From Streptomyces sp. BA2 (GTDB taxonomy: Bacteria; Actinomycetota; Actinomycetes; Streptomycetales; Streptomycetaceae): 64,000 nt of DNA. The stretch's first letter is position 1, and each line of letters begins with the position of its first letter. The position numbers and the translations under genes are program-made. This document shows positions 34,755 to 43,757 of this stretch, piece after piece. Under the pieces are notes generated by a model that worked only from the letters and a program-made list of their open reading frames with translations, was not told the origin of the DNA and did not search any database. The stretch is taken from contig NZ_WSRO01000002.1 of NCBI RefSeq assembly GCF_009769735.1, positions 1,116,001 through 1,180,000 on the forward strand, written 5' to 3'.

Positions 34755-35426
34755 GTGGTCGGCCAGCTCCTGCAGCGCTACGACCTGCTCGGCGCCTTCT
34801 GGGTGACCATCCAACTGGCGCTGTACTCAGCGGTCGGGGCACTGACCTGGGGCACGCTCCTGACGGGTCTGCGGGTCAGCCCCGTGCCCCTGCTGCGGGC
34901 CTTCGCCGCCCTGTACGTCCACCTCGTACGCAACACTCCCCTGACCGTCATCATCGTCGCCACCTCGCTCGCCCTGCACCAGACCATGGGCGCGACGCTC
35001 GGCGGCGGCACGGCGAAGGAGACCGGGTTCCGTCTCGCGGTCCTGGGATTGTCCGCCTACACCGCCACCTTCGTCTGCGAATCGCTGCGCTCCGGCATCA
35101 ACAGCGTGCCGGTCGGCGAGGCCGAGGCGGCCCGCTCACTGGGCCTGACCTTCCCGCAGGTACTGCGCCACGTCGTCCTGCCCCAGGCGTTCCGTGCCGT
35201 GGTGAACCCGCTGGCCACCGTGCTGATGTCGCTGACCAAGAACACCACGACGGCCGCCGCCATCGGGGTCGGCGAGGCCGCCCTGCTGATGAAGGAGATG
35301 ATGGAGAACGAAAGCCACGCCATCTTCACCGTCTTCGCGGTCTTCGCCTTCGGGTTCGTCTGCCTCACTCTGCCCACCGGACTCCTGCTGGGCTGGATCA
35401 GCGCCAGAGTGGCGGTCCGGCGATGA
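34755..35426 (+). CDS. Amino acid ABC transporter permease (GluC type)
   Basis: 223 residues from GTG 34755. HisM/GluC-type permease with HLVRNTPLTVIIVATSLAL and the EAA-like loop EAARSLGLTFPQVLRHVVLP. The gene begins 6 bases after the binding protein and overlaps the next permease start (ATGA). Confidence 0.9.
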   Translation: MVGQLLQRYDLLGAFWVTIQLALYSAVGALTWGTLLTGLRVSPVPLLRAFAALYVHLVRNTPLTVIIVATSLALHQTMGATLGGGTAKETGFRLAVLGLSAYTATFVCESLRSGINSVPVGEAEAARSLGLTFPQVLRHVVLPQAFRAVVNPLATVLMSLTKNTTTAAAIGVGEAALLMKEMMENESHAIFTVFAVFAFGFVCLTLPTGLLLGWISARVAVRR

Positions 35427-36301
35427 AGGCACTCTCCGTCCTGTACGACTCCCCCGGCCCTCGCGCCAGACGCCGCTACCTGCTGTACTCCCTGCTCTTC
35501 CTCCTCGCACTCGGCGCCGCGGCCTGGTGGGTGCTCAAGCTGCTCGCCGACAAGAACCAACTGGCCGCCGAGAAGTGGGGCCCCTTCGTCGAAGACTCCC
35601 GGGTGTGGACCGAGTTCCTGCTGCCGGGCCTGCTCCACACCGTCCAGGCCGCCGCGCTCGCGCTGGTCCTCGCCCTGCCCCTGGGTGCCCTGCTGGGCAT
35701 CGCGCGGCTCTCCGACCACGCGGTGCTCCGCCGGTCCGTGGGCGCACTGATCGACTGCTGCCGCGCCGTCCCTGTGCTGATGCTGATGCTCCTGGCGAAC
35801 GAGGTGTACGCGCGGTTCAGCGACGTCACCCCGGAGATGCGCCCGCTGTACTCGGTCGTGACGGGCCTCGTCGTCTTCAACGCCGCCGTGCTCGCCGAGA
35901 TCGTGCGCGCCGGGATCCTCGCCCTGCCCCGCGGTCAGAGTGACGCCGCACGCGCCATCGGGATGCGCAAGGGCCAGATCATGGCGTCCGTACTGCTGCC
36001 CCAGGGGGTCACCGCGATGCTGCCCGCCCTCACCACCCAGCTCGTGGTCATCGTCAAGGACACCGCGCTCGGCGGAGAAATGCTGGCGTTCGACGAACTG
36101 CTCCACCAGGTCCGCCTGATCTCCGCGAACTACGGCGCCAACACCATTGCGTCCTTCACCGTCGTCGCCCTGCTCTTCATCGCGCTGAACCTGCTGCTCA
36201 CCACCCTCGCCGCCCGCACCGAGTCCTGGGTGAGGCGCAGCAGGAAGAGCACGGGAGCAACGGTCACCACCAGCCCCGCGGGGCGCGCCCCGCTCGCCTG
36301 A
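35423..36301 (+). CDS. Amino acid ABC transporter permease (GluD type)
   Basis: 292 residues. An N-terminal membrane segment (LLYSLLFLLALGAAAWWVLK) precedes an extracytoplasmic loop and the permease core, including DCCRAVPVLMLMLLANEVYA and the loop DAARAIGMRKGQIMASVLLP. The ATG overlaps the stop of the GluC-type gene. The operon has no ATPase gene before or after it, whereas gluABCD operons usually begin with one. Confidence 0.9.
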   Translation: MKALSVLYDSPGPRARRRYLLYSLLFLLALGAAAWWVLKLLADKNQLAAEKWGPFVEDSRVWTEFLLPGLLHTVQAAALALVLALPLGALLGIARLSDHAVLRRSVGALIDCCRAVPVLMLMLLANEVYARFSDVTPEMRPLYSVVTGLVVFNAAVLAEIVRAGILALPRGQSDAARAIGMRKGQIMASVLLPQGVTAMLPALTTQLVVIVKDTALGGEMLAFDELLHQVRLISANYGANTIASFTVVALLFIALNLLLTTLAARTESWVRRSRKSTGATVTTSPAGRAPLA

Positions 36302-36429
36302 CCCACACGGCCCGGTGTTGCACAGAACGCAACCCTGGTTGTGCCTCTTGTCCTCGGAGGTTTTCGGATACCACTGTGTCTGCCACATGCGTCACCACCG
36401 ACGCGTGACGTGCGGACATGGAGGCTGGC

Positions 36430-37590
36430 ATGACCGGTGAGAACGACGGGCAGCGCACGGCGGACGCCTGGGGGCGGCGCGGGTTCATCGGAGCACTCGC
36501 CGCCACTGCCGTCGCCGCGTCCGTGCCGACCGCATCCGCCGCACCCCCTGGAAAGCCGTACGCGCGCCCGCTCTTCCTCGGCACGTACACCACCAAGCCC
36601 GACGGCGGCACCGGCCTCGGACTCGCGACGTACGACGAAGCCACGGGACACATCACCGGCACCGGCGCCCTCACCGGCGTACCCGACCCCTCCTACCTCT
36701 GTCTCCACCCCTCGGGCAGGACTCTCTACGCCGTCAACGAGCAGGAGCGGGGCGGCGTGACCGCGATCGCGCTCTCGCGCTCGGGACCCGAGGTTCTGGG
36801 TGCGCGTGGCACCGGCGGTGCCGGGCCCTGTCATCTGTCCGTGCACCCGAGCGGGCGCTGGCTGCTCAGCGCGAACTACCTCTCCGGGAGCGTGGCCGTC
36901 CATCCGGTCCAACGCTCCGGCGGGCTGGGTGAGTTGAGTGACGTGGTCACCCACTCCAACCCGCCGCCCGGCCCGGGACAGGACGGCCCGCACGCCCACC
37001 AGATCGTGACGAGCCCGGACGGCGGACATGTCCTCGCCGTCGACCTGGGCAACGACACCGTCTACAGCTACCGCCTCGACGCGAAGAGGGGGAAGCTCAC
37101 CCAGGTCTCGTACGCCACCCTGCGACCGGGTGCCGGGCCACGCCACCTCACCTTCCACCCCTCGGGACGCTTCGCCTATCTCGCCAACGAGGTCGACAAC
37201 ACCGTGGTCGTCTGTGGGTACGACCCCGCGAGCGGGCGGCTGGCTCCCGGCGCGCCGCAATCCACCGGCACGGGCGAAGGCACCAGCTATCCGGCGCAGT
37301 TGCTCGTCACGCGCGAGGGCACCTTCGCCTTCCTCGCCAACCGCGGGCACAACAGCCTGACCAGGTACGCGATCGAAGCGGGCGGCGCCAGTCTGCGGCT
37401 GCTCGACACGGTCCCCGTCGGCGGGAACTTTCCCCGGCACATCGCCTTCTCGCCATCCCAGCGGCTGCTGTTCGCGGCCAACCAGAAGTCGAGCTCGGTC
37501 AGCGTCTTCCAGGTGGGCAGAGGCGGCCGACTACGCCTGACGGGCGAGCCGTTCACCGCTCCGACGGCGGTGTGCGCGCTGCCCCTCTAG
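36430..37590 (+). CDS. Exported lactonase-family beta-propeller protein (Pgl type)
   Basis: 386 residues. A twin-arginine signal is visible (GRRGFIGALAATAVAASVPT). The seven-bladed lactonase fold (PF10282) shows LFLGTYTTKPDGGTGLGLAT, CLHPSGRTLYAVNEQE, GPCHLSVHPSGRWLLSANYL, GPHAHQIVTSPDGGHVLAVD, GPRHLTFHPSGRFAYLANEV and FPRHIAFSPSQRLLFAANQK. The family includes cytosolic 6-phosphogluconolactonase, but export through Tat makes the substrate uncertain. I start at ATG 36430 because GGAGG lies 5-6 bases upstream; an ATG 12 bases earlier overlaps this site. Confidence 0.88.
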   Translation: MTGENDGQRTADAWGRRGFIGALAATAVAASVPTASAAPPGKPYARPLFLGTYTTKPDGGTGLGLATYDEATGHITGTGALTGVPDPSYLCLHPSGRTLYAVNEQERGGVTAIALSRSGPEVLGARGTGGAGPCHLSVHPSGRWLLSANYLSGSVAVHPVQRSGGLGELSDVVTHSNPPPGPGQDGPHAHQIVTSPDGGHVLAVDLGNDTVYSYRLDAKRGKLTQVSYATLRPGAGPRHLTFHPSGRFAYLANEVDNTVVVCGYDPASGRLAPGAPQSTGTGEGTSYPAQLLVTREGTFAFLANRGHNSLTRYAIEAGGASLRLLDTVPVGGNFPRHIAFSPSQRLLFAANQKSSSVSVFQVGRGGRLRLTGEPFTAPTAVCALPL

Positions 37591-38255
37591 GGCGCGTACA
37601 ACTGGGCGGCCGATGGCGTACGCGCCATTTGCCGGTCAGGGGTGGTGTAGGCGAAGTTCAGCACCGTGCGGCGGACGCCCGGCCTGCGCAGCGCGGTCAC
37701 GCGGTGGGCCGTGGTGTCGGCCCGCAGGAGGTAGCCGTCGCCGCGCTGGTGGTGCACCCGGCCGGCGGTGGTGTGCAGGGCGTCCAGGCCGCCCGTGCGC
37801 GGCGTGCGGTGCAGCAGGCCGCCGTCGGCCGGGTCCGCGGGGGCTTCGATGAAGAGCACCAGGGCCAGGGGGTAGTCGTCGGTGTGGGCGCCATGGGTGT
37901 CGCCGGGCCGGTGCAGGATGTTCAGTACGTGCCGCTCCAGGGGGTCGGCGACCTCGGCCACGGGCAGCGCCGCGACCCTGCCGAGCCAGGCCAGGAGTTC
38001 ACCGTCGCGGTACAGGCATGGGATCAGCGTGGATTCCCGGTCGATGGTGTGGCCGCCGAGGGTGGTCATGTGGCGGGGCGAGCCGTCCGTCGACGCCATG
38101 GCGAAGTCCCGGCGCAGGGCCAGCTTCTCCAACCGGTCGACCTCGCGGGTCAGTTCCTCCAGCAGGGGCGGCGGGATGAGCGACGGAAGTCTCAGATAGC
38201 TCTCGGCAGCGAAGTGATCGCTCAGCGGCGGGGTATTGCTGGGTAAGGAAAGCAC
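37587..38255 (-). CDS. 2-oxoglutarate/Fe(II)-dependent oxygenase-like protein
   Basis: 222 residues from GTG 38255. The core has HVLNILHRPGDTHGAHTDDY, an HxD iron-binding motif, and a distal His and Arg in ADTTAHRVTALRRPGVRRT, as in 2OG-Fe(II) dioxygenases. N-terminal helices ELTREVDRLEKLALRRDF precede it. The substrate is unknown; no biosynthetic partners are adjacent. It converges on the lactonase gene with a 4-base overlap. Confidence 0.8.
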   Translation of the reverse strand: MLSLPSNTPPLSDHFAAESYLRLPSLIPPPLLEELTREVDRLEKLALRRDFAMASTDGSPRHMTTLGGHTIDRESTLIPCLYRDGELLAWLGRVAALPVAEVADPLERHVLNILHRPGDTHGAHTDDYPLALVLFIEAPADPADGGLLHRTPRTGGLDALHTTAGRVHHQRGDGYLLRADTTAHRVTALRRPGVRRTVLNFAYTTPDRQMARTPSAAQLYAP

Positions 38256-38366
38256 CGTGCGGACCTACCCCCGCCCGCATGGGGACAATCGCCGCGTTTC
38301 ATCGGCGCCGCACACGACTGATCCGTCTCAGCCGCCACCGTACGAGGGAAAGGTCGCACCCGCTCC

Positions 38367-39971
38367 ATGACTTCGTTCCGCCCCGCCCCCGCCTGGCTCT
38401 CCGACGCCGTCTTCTACCAGATCTATCCGCAGTCCTTCGCCGACTCCGACGGCGACGGCATCGGTGACTTCAACGGCATCACGGAACATCTGGACCACTT
38501 GGCCTGGCTCGGTGTCGACGCCGTCTGGATCAACCCCTGCTTCGAATCGCCGTTCCGCGACGCCGGGTACGACATCTCCGACTACCTCTCCCTCGCGCCC
38601 CGTTACGGGACGGACGACGACCTGGCCGAGGTGGTGGAACAGGCGGAGCGGCGCGGCATCCGGGTGCTGCTCGACCTGGTGGCCGGACACACCTCCGACC
38701 GGCATCCGTGGTTCACCGCGTCGGCCGGCGACCCGGACGACCACCGGTACATCTGGGCGGCCGAGGGCTGTCCGGCCGGTTTCGTGCGGTCCCCGGGGAA
38801 TCGGCACGGCGCGTATCTGCCGAACTTCTTCGACTCCCAGCCCGCGCTCAACTTCGGTTACGCGCGCATGGATCCGGCCGAGCCCTGGCGGCAGTCCGTG
38901 GACGCCGAGGGTCCGCGCGCCAACCGTGCCGCGCTGCGCGACATCATGGACCACTGGCTGCGCCTCGGCCTCGCCGGTTTCCGCGTCGACATGGCGCACT
39001 CCCTCGTCAAGGACGACCCGGACCGCAGCGCGACGGCGGGGGTATGGACCGAGCTGCGCGGCTGGCTGGACGCCGCACACCCGGAGGCGGTGCTTCTCTC
39101 GGAGTGGGGCGATCCGGCGGTGTCGGTGCCCGCCGGGTTCCACGCCGACTTCTTCCTCCAGTTCGGCGGCCCCACCAACGGCGGGCCCCTGCGCTCCCTG
39201 TGGAACAACGGCGAAGGCACCGACAACGAGGGGTGGGACCCGCTCGCCTGCTTCTTCGACCCCAGCGGCAAGGGATCACCCCGTACGTTCGTCGAGGCGT
39301 GGCAGGCGGCGCGTGAGGCCATCGGTGGCGCAGGGCACATCGCGCTGCCCACCTCCAACCACGACTTCTCCCGCCTCAACTGCGGTCCGCGCACCGCCGA
39401 GCAGCTCCCGGCGGCGTTCGCCTTCCAGCTCACCTGGCCCACCCTCCCGGCGATCTACTACGGCGACGAGATCGGCATGCGCTACATCCCGGGCCTGCCC
39501 GACACCGAGGGCAGCGTGCTCGGCCCGCGCTACAACCGGGCGGGCTCACGCACCCCCATGCAGTGGGACGACAGCGCGAACGCCGGTTTCTCCACCGCGC
39601 GGGCCGACCGCCTCTACCTCCCCGTCGACCCCGACCCGGGGCGCCCCACCGTCGCCGCCCAGATGGCCGACGAGAGGTCCCTGCTGCACCTCGTGCACCG
39701 GCTGATCGCCCTGCGCAAGGCCACGCCGGGCCTTGGACCCGACGGGTCGGTGGAGGTGCTGCACAGCGGCTATCCGTTCGTGTACGTCAGGGGCGGGCGC
39801 CATCTCGTGGTGATCAATCCCCGCAGCGCACCGGCGACCTTCACCACCGATGTCGTGGGCGAGGCGGGTCCACGGGCGCTGGAGGCGGAGGGCGTGGAGG
39901 CCGCGAGCGGCCTCGTCACGGCGCGGGGATTCGGGTACGGCGTCTTCGATCTGGGTCCCGCGTCGGCCTGA
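38367..39971 (+). CDS. GH13 alpha-glucosidase-type enzyme
   Basis: 534 residues, no signal peptide. GH13 motifs: AVFYQIYPQSFADSDGDGIG, nucleophile Asp208 in GFRVDMAH, acid/base Glu246 in LLSEWGD and Asp333 in TSNHD, with YYGDEIGM and RTPMQWDDSANAGF downstream as in oligo-1,6-glucosidases and trehalose-type enzymes. An all-beta C-terminal domain completes the protein. It probably cleaves alpha-linked oligosaccharides in the cytoplasm. No transporter is adjacent. Confidence 0.92.
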   Translation: MTSFRPAPAWLSDAVFYQIYPQSFADSDGDGIGDFNGITEHLDHLAWLGVDAVWINPCFESPFRDAGYDISDYLSLAPRYGTDDDLAEVVEQAERRGIRVLLDLVAGHTSDRHPWFTASAGDPDDHRYIWAAEGCPAGFVRSPGNRHGAYLPNFFDSQPALNFGYARMDPAEPWRQSVDAEGPRANRAALRDIMDHWLRLGLAGFRVDMAHSLVKDDPDRSATAGVWTELRGWLDAAHPEAVLLSEWGDPAVSVPAGFHADFFLQFGGPTNGGPLRSLWNNGEGTDNEGWDPLACFFDPSGKGSPRTFVEAWQAAREAIGGAGHIALPTSNHDFSRLNCGPRTAEQLPAAFAFQLTWPTLPAIYYGDEIGMRYIPGLPDTEGSVLGPRYNRAGSRTPMQWDDSANAGFSTARADRLYLPVDPDPGRPTVAAQMADERSLLHLVHRLIALRKATPGLGPDGSVEVLHSGYPFVYVRGGRHLVVINPRSAPATFTTDVVGEAGPRALEAEGVEAASGLVTARGFGYGVFDLGPASA

Positions 39972-40023
39972 CCTCGTTCATCCACGGCAGCTGCCACCTG
40001 GTGGACGGCGCGTACACCGCCCG

Positions 40024-40635
40024 CTAGGGCTTGGTGAAGTCGACGTCCCGGGCCCTCGCGACGATCTCGACCTCGTCGCCGAGGGCCCATTCGGCCACCC
40101 GGGACACCATCGCCGCCGGGACCAGGTCGCTGATGCCTTCGGCGGCCGGGATGTCGTACGTGGCATGCGCGTCGTGCGGCAGGACGACACGGAAGTCCAG
40201 CTCCAGGGCGGTACGCGCGGTCGCAAGCACGCACATCTCGGACTGCACCCCGCACAGGGCCAGGTCGTGCACACCCGCTTCGGCGAGCAGGTCCGCGAGC
40301 CCGGTCTCCTCGAAGCCGTCGTCGACGGTCTTGCGCAGGACCCTCTCGCCCCGGTCGGTGTCCGCGGGGAGGTGTATCTGCCAGCCGGGAGTGCCGGGTT
40401 CGTCGACGGCTCCCGGCTCACCGTCGTTCTGGAGCTGGACGACGAGGGCGCCGGCCGCGCGGGCCCGGGTGATCAGGTCGGTCGTCCGGTCGAGGACGCG
40501 GGCCGCTTCGGGCACGGCGCCGCCGCCGGTGACGAAGGCGGCCTGCATGTCGACGACGATCAGCGCCTGGACGGGCTCGGCGGGAACGGGCTCTACGGAA
40601 AGGGGCTTCGTGGGACGGGCAGCTTGCTCACTCAT
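40024..40635 (-). CDS. Isochorismatase-family cysteine hydrolase
   Basis: 203 residues. The catalytic triad is visible: Asp in ALIVVDMQAAFV, Lys in RVLRKTVDD and Cys in GVQSEMCVLATARTALEL. Members cleave amides such as nicotinamide or N-carbamoyl compounds. The gene overlaps the end of the upstream amidohydrolase by 8 bases, so both are made from one message and may act on successive C-N bonds of the same compound. Confidence 0.9.
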   Translation of the reverse strand: MSEQAARPTKPLSVEPVPAEPVQALIVVDMQAAFVTGGGAVPEAARVLDRTTDLITRARAAGALVVQLQNDGEPGAVDEPGTPGWQIHLPADTDRGERVLRKTVDDGFEETGLADLLAEAGVHDLALCGVQSEMCVLATARTALELDFRVVLPHDAHATYDIPAAEGISDLVPAAMVSRVAEWALGDEVEIVARARDVDFTKP

Positions 40636-41818
40636 GGTCCACCATCTTGCCGTTCGCCATGATCAGGCGTACGTCGCCCAGGGCCTCCACGTCCCTGAGC
40701 GGATCGCCGTGCACCGCGATCAGGTCGGCGCGATAGCCCGCGGCCAGGCGTCCGACGTGGTCGGCGATGCCCAGGGCGTCGGCCGCCTCCGTGGTCGCCA
40801 TGTCGATGACGCGGCCGGGCTCGATGCCAAGGTGCTGGTAGAAGCCGAGGCTCTGGGCCAGGCCGTCGCAGCCCGCACGCTGGACTCCCGCGTCCGTCCC
40901 GGCGATCAGCCGCGCGCCGTGCTCCGCCATCGTGCGAACCTGGTCGAACAGCGCCTTGGCCCGTTCGGCGCCGAAGAACATGGGCAGCATCCGCCAGTTC
41001 GGGCTGACGGTGGGGCAGATCCGGATGCCCTTGTCGACGATGGCGTCCAGGACGTCCTCGCGCAGGCCGAGGCCCTTGCGCGTCATCCAGGTGCAGTGCT
41101 CGATGGTGTCGACGCCCGCCATCACGGCGGCCACGATCCCCGCGGTGCCGTGTCCATGGGCGGCGACCCGCAGTCCCGCCCGGTGCGCCTCACGGACGAT
41201 CAGGCGGATCTCGGGGGCGTCGAACTGGGACTGCCACGTGGCGGGACCGCCTCGGGTGAGGCCGCCGCCGGTGGCCATGACCTTGATGACGTCCGCGCCG
41301 AGCTCGGCGTTGCGCCGGACCAGGGCGCGGATCTCGTCCTCGCCCTCCACCTCACCGCCCAGGAACCAGCAGTGGCCGCCCTTCGTGGTCAGCGGCGTCG
41401 TGGCGGCGACGATCCGCGGGCCCCGCACCCGGGACGCGGCGATCTCCTCGCGCAGCCGCAGGGTGAGGCGGCCCCGGTCACCCAGATCGCGCACCGTGGT
41501 GACGCCGCTGCGCAGGAACTGGAGCGCCCGCTCCTCCATCGCCGCCATGAGGGTGGTGTCGCTGTGCGCGTCCAGGACCGCGACGGGGTCCTTGCTCGCG
41601 TCGAACACCAGGTGGACATGGGCGTCGATGAGGCCGGGCAGCACCGTGGCATCGGGCAGCACGTAGCGGCGCGACACGCCGTGTGCCAGGGGCTCGACCT
41701 CGGCTCGGGCGCCCGCGGCGACGATGTCGGTGCCCTCTGTCAGTACGGCGCCGTCCGTGACGTACTGGCCACGCGGCCCGGTCAGAACCCGCCCTGCCAA
41801 GATCAGCGTCTGGCTCAT
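40628..41818 (-). CDS. Metal-dependent amidohydrolase (imidazolonepropionase-like)
   Basis: 396 residues from ATG 41818 with GAAAGG upstream. Metal ligands: HVH in GLIDAHVHLVF, Lys in ADVIKVMATGGG, His in AAHGHGTAGI and Asp in LIAGTDAG. The AMPPGG-like stretch ATGGGLTRGGP resembles the prolidase/imidazolonepropionase-type amidohydrolases that cleave Xaa-Pro dipeptides or similar amides. It is translationally linked to the cysteine hydrolase downstream. Confidence 0.9.
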   Translation of the reverse strand: MSQTLILAGRVLTGPRGQYVTDGAVLTEGTDIVAAGARAEVEPLAHGVSRRYVLPDATVLPGLIDAHVHLVFDASKDPVAVLDAHSDTTLMAAMEERALQFLRSGVTTVRDLGDRGRLTLRLREEIAASRVRGPRIVAATTPLTTKGGHCWFLGGEVEGEDEIRALVRRNAELGADVIKVMATGGGLTRGGPATWQSQFDAPEIRLIVREAHRAGLRVAAHGHGTAGIVAAVMAGVDTIEHCTWMTRKGLGLREDVLDAIVDKGIRICPTVSPNWRMLPMFFGAERAKALFDQVRTMAEHGARLIAGTDAGVQRAGCDGLAQSLGFYQHLGIEPGRVIDMATTEAADALGIADHVGRLAAGYRADLIAVHGDPLRDVEALGDVRLIMANGKMVDHE

Positions 41819-42032
41819 CTCTGCCTTTCCGGGAAGGAGTTGGAGGAGCTGGCGGTGGTGCCGGCCTCCATCGTCCGTCATGGGAGGGCAGAAAGTCCGT
41901 CGTCGGGGAGCGGGACGTCCGTCATATGAGGGCGGGACAGGATGTTCGCGCGGCGTCCCGCGGGTACCCATAGCCTGGGCCGAGTGCCCGCACAGGACGT
42001 CGCGTACGTCGCAGGACGGAGGTCAGGGTCTG

Positions 42033-42323
42033 ATGAGCACGGAAGTCACGGTCCTCCTTGTTGCCGGCGCGGTCCTGGTGGCCGCGACACTCGCGGTCGC
42101 GATCGCGCTGCTCGTACGTCTGGTCCGCACGCGCCGCACGTTGCGCGCGGCGGGACTGCCCGTCGAGCGCCAGTGGGTGTTCTGGGGGGCGGTCGCCTAT
42201 CTCGTCCTGCCGGCCGATCTGCTGCCGGACCCGGTGTTTCTCGATGACATCGGCGTGCTCGTACTCGCGCTGCGGTCCATGAGGTCGGCGAATTCAGGCG
42301 TCGGGGGGCGTGGGGCGCAGTAG
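42033..42323 (+). CDS. DUF1232 (YkvA-like) membrane protein
   Basis: 96 residues. A long N-terminal membrane segment (VLLVAGAVLVAATLAVAIAL) precedes the DUF1232 core WGAVAYLVLPADLLPDPVFLDDIG. The start has GGAGGTCAGGG upstream. Function unknown. Its end overlaps the convergent DUF2470 gene by 30 bases. Confidence 0.8.
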   Translation: MSTEVTVLLVAGAVLVAATLAVAIALLVRLVRTRRTLRAAGLPVERQWVFWGAVAYLVLPADLLPDPVFLDDIGVLVLALRSMRSANSGVGGRGAQ

Positions 42324-43013
42324 GGGGCGGCGCAGGTGCCGGGCCTTCGTGAGCAGGATGTGCATGCGCTCGGTCACCTGGGACACGTCCTCGACGGGCT
42401 CGTCGAAGGCGAGCCGGACGTCCGCCTGACTGCGGGCCTTCTCCAGGCGCAGTGTGAGCGCGTAACGGTCGATGGCGAGCGGGCGTACGCGGACCACGCC
42501 GTGCAGGCTGTCCGCGCACACGAGCCGGGTCAGCTGCTCGACGGCGTCCTCGTGCGCGTCGGCGAGATGGGTGAGCAGACGCGCCTCGGCCTCGGCCAGC
42601 GGGTCGGGCGCGGCCAGGGCGAGTTCGTCGAGGTCGATGCCGATGCGGCCGCCTGTGGAGTCGTGCAGTACGGCGCAGGTCGGCGCGAAGTTGAACCCCT
42701 CTCCGTCGGGTACCAGTGACCCCGACAGCCACAGCCGGGCCCGGATCCGGTCCCTGACCGGTACGGGGGCGACGTCGGCGAACTCCACCAGGGTGGACGG
42801 TTCGCCGCGGGGCGCGCAGATCATCGCGGTGGCCAGCGCGCTGTCGGGCGGCGGGGACAGCAGGAGGATGCCCTCCGGCGTGACGCTGTGCGCGCCGACG
42901 AGTTCATCCCTGCCGATCTCCGTGGTCACCGCGCAGGACCACGCGGTGGTGAGCAGTGAGCGAGCGCGTGCCGCTGCAGTGGGCACGGTCGTGCTGGCGT
43001 GACGGACACCCAT
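42294..43013 (-). CDS. DUF2470 domain protein, iron-regulated
   Basis: 239 residues. The N-terminal split-barrel-like region (TTEIGRDELVGAHSVTPEGI, RIRARLWLSGSLVPDG) resembles pyridoxamine-phosphate-oxidase-like heme-binding proteins; the C-terminal DUF2470 region contains LLTHLADAHEDAVEQLTRL and VRVRPLAIDRYALTLRLEKA. ATG 43013 has GGAGG 7 bases upstream, directly beside an iron box. Together these suggest a role in heme or iron metabolism, with expression raised when iron is low. Confidence 0.85.
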   Translation of the reverse strand: MGVRHASTTVPTAAARARSLLTTAWSCAVTTEIGRDELVGAHSVTPEGILLLSPPPDSALATAMICAPRGEPSTLVEFADVAPVPVRDRIRARLWLSGSLVPDGEGFNFAPTCAVLHDSTGGRIGIDLDELALAAPDPLAEAEARLLTHLADAHEDAVEQLTRLVCADSLHGVVRVRPLAIDRYALTLRLEKARSQADVRLAFDEPVEDVSQVTERMHILLTKARHLRRPLLRPTPPDA

Positions 43014-43026
43014 CCTTCAACCTCCA

Positions 43027-43045
43027 TTAGGTAAGCCTTGCCTAA
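43027..43045. promoter_or_regulatory. Iron box (DmdR/IdeR binding site)
   Basis: TTAGGTAAGCCTTGCCTAA, read on the other strand as TTAGGCAAGGCTTACCTAA, matches the 19-bp DmdR/IdeR iron box (TTAGGTTAGGCTAACCTAA) at 16 of 19 positions. It lies 14 bases upstream of the DUF2470 start, overlapping the likely promoter or leader, so iron-loaded DmdR should repress the gene. Confidence 0.85.
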
Positions 43046-43082
43046 CTTATCGGAGATCGCGGAGCAGGGCCAGTACGCGAAA

Positions 43083-43110
43083 GGCCCCGCGCGGTGAACC
43101 ACGCGGGGCC
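43083..43110 (-). terminator. Rho-independent terminator of the formaldehyde operon
   Basis: GGCCCCGCG and CGCGGGGCC form a 9-bp perfect GC stem with a 10-base loop, followed on the minus strand by TTT. It starts 18 bases after the MBL hydrolase stop. Confidence 0.75.
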
Positions 43111-43127
43111 GTTGTAAGCGCGGTCGG

Positions 43128-43757
43128 TCAGTGACCGCGGGCGATCCACTCCTCCAGGTGCGGCGCCTCCGCGCCCACGCTCGTGCTGTCGCCGTGCCCG
43201 GTCCGCACCACCGTCTCCGGGGGCAGGGTGAGGAGGCGGTCCCTGATCGAGTCGACGATGGTCGGGAAGTCGCTGAACGACCGGCCCGTCGCTCCGGGAC
43301 CACCCGCGAAGAGCGTGTCGCCGGTGAAGACCGTACCCAGTGCGGGCGCGTAGAGGCTGACGGCGCCCAGGCAGTGGCCCGGGGTGTGCAGGACCTTCAA
43401 CTCCGTGCCCGCCACGGCGAGTTCCTGCCCGTCGGACAGCTCGCCGTCGGGTGCGCGGTCGGGGTGCGTCCGCTTCCACAGCTCCGCGTCGGCGGGGTGC
43501 AGCAGAATCGGCGCGCCCGTACGGTCGGCGAGGGCCGGGGCCGCGTCGATGTGGTCGTCGTGGGCGTGCGTGCACACGATCGCGACGACGCGGCGCCCGC
43601 CGACCGCCGCCGCGATGGCGTCCGCGTCGTGCGCCGCGTCGATGATGACGACCTCGCTGTCGTCGCCCACGATCCATACGTTGTTGTCGACGTCCCAGGT
43701 GCCCCCGTCGAGGGAGAACGTGCCCGACGTGACCACGTGGTCGATGCGCGCCGCCAT
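43128..43757 (-). CDS. Metallo-beta-lactamase-fold hydrolase
   Basis: 209 residues. The zinc motif is CTHAHDDHIDAAP, with further ligands in LHTPGHCLGAV, FTGDTLFAGGPG and GHGDSTS, as in glyoxalase II-like enzymes. Its ATG overlaps the stop of the mycothiol-dependent formaldehyde dehydrogenase by one base. That pairing is conserved in actinobacteria, where this enzyme is thought to release formate from S-formylmycothiol. Confidence 0.9.
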   Translation of the reverse strand: MAARIDHVVTSGTFSLDGGTWDVDNNVWIVGDDSEVVIIDAAHDADAIAAAVGGRRVVAIVCTHAHDDHIDAAPALADRTGAPILLHPADAELWKRTHPDRAPDGELSDGQELAVAGTELKVLHTPGHCLGAVSLYAPALGTVFTGDTLFAGGPGATGRSFSDFPTIVDSIRDRLLTLPPETVVRTGHGDSTSVGAEAPHLEEWIARGH

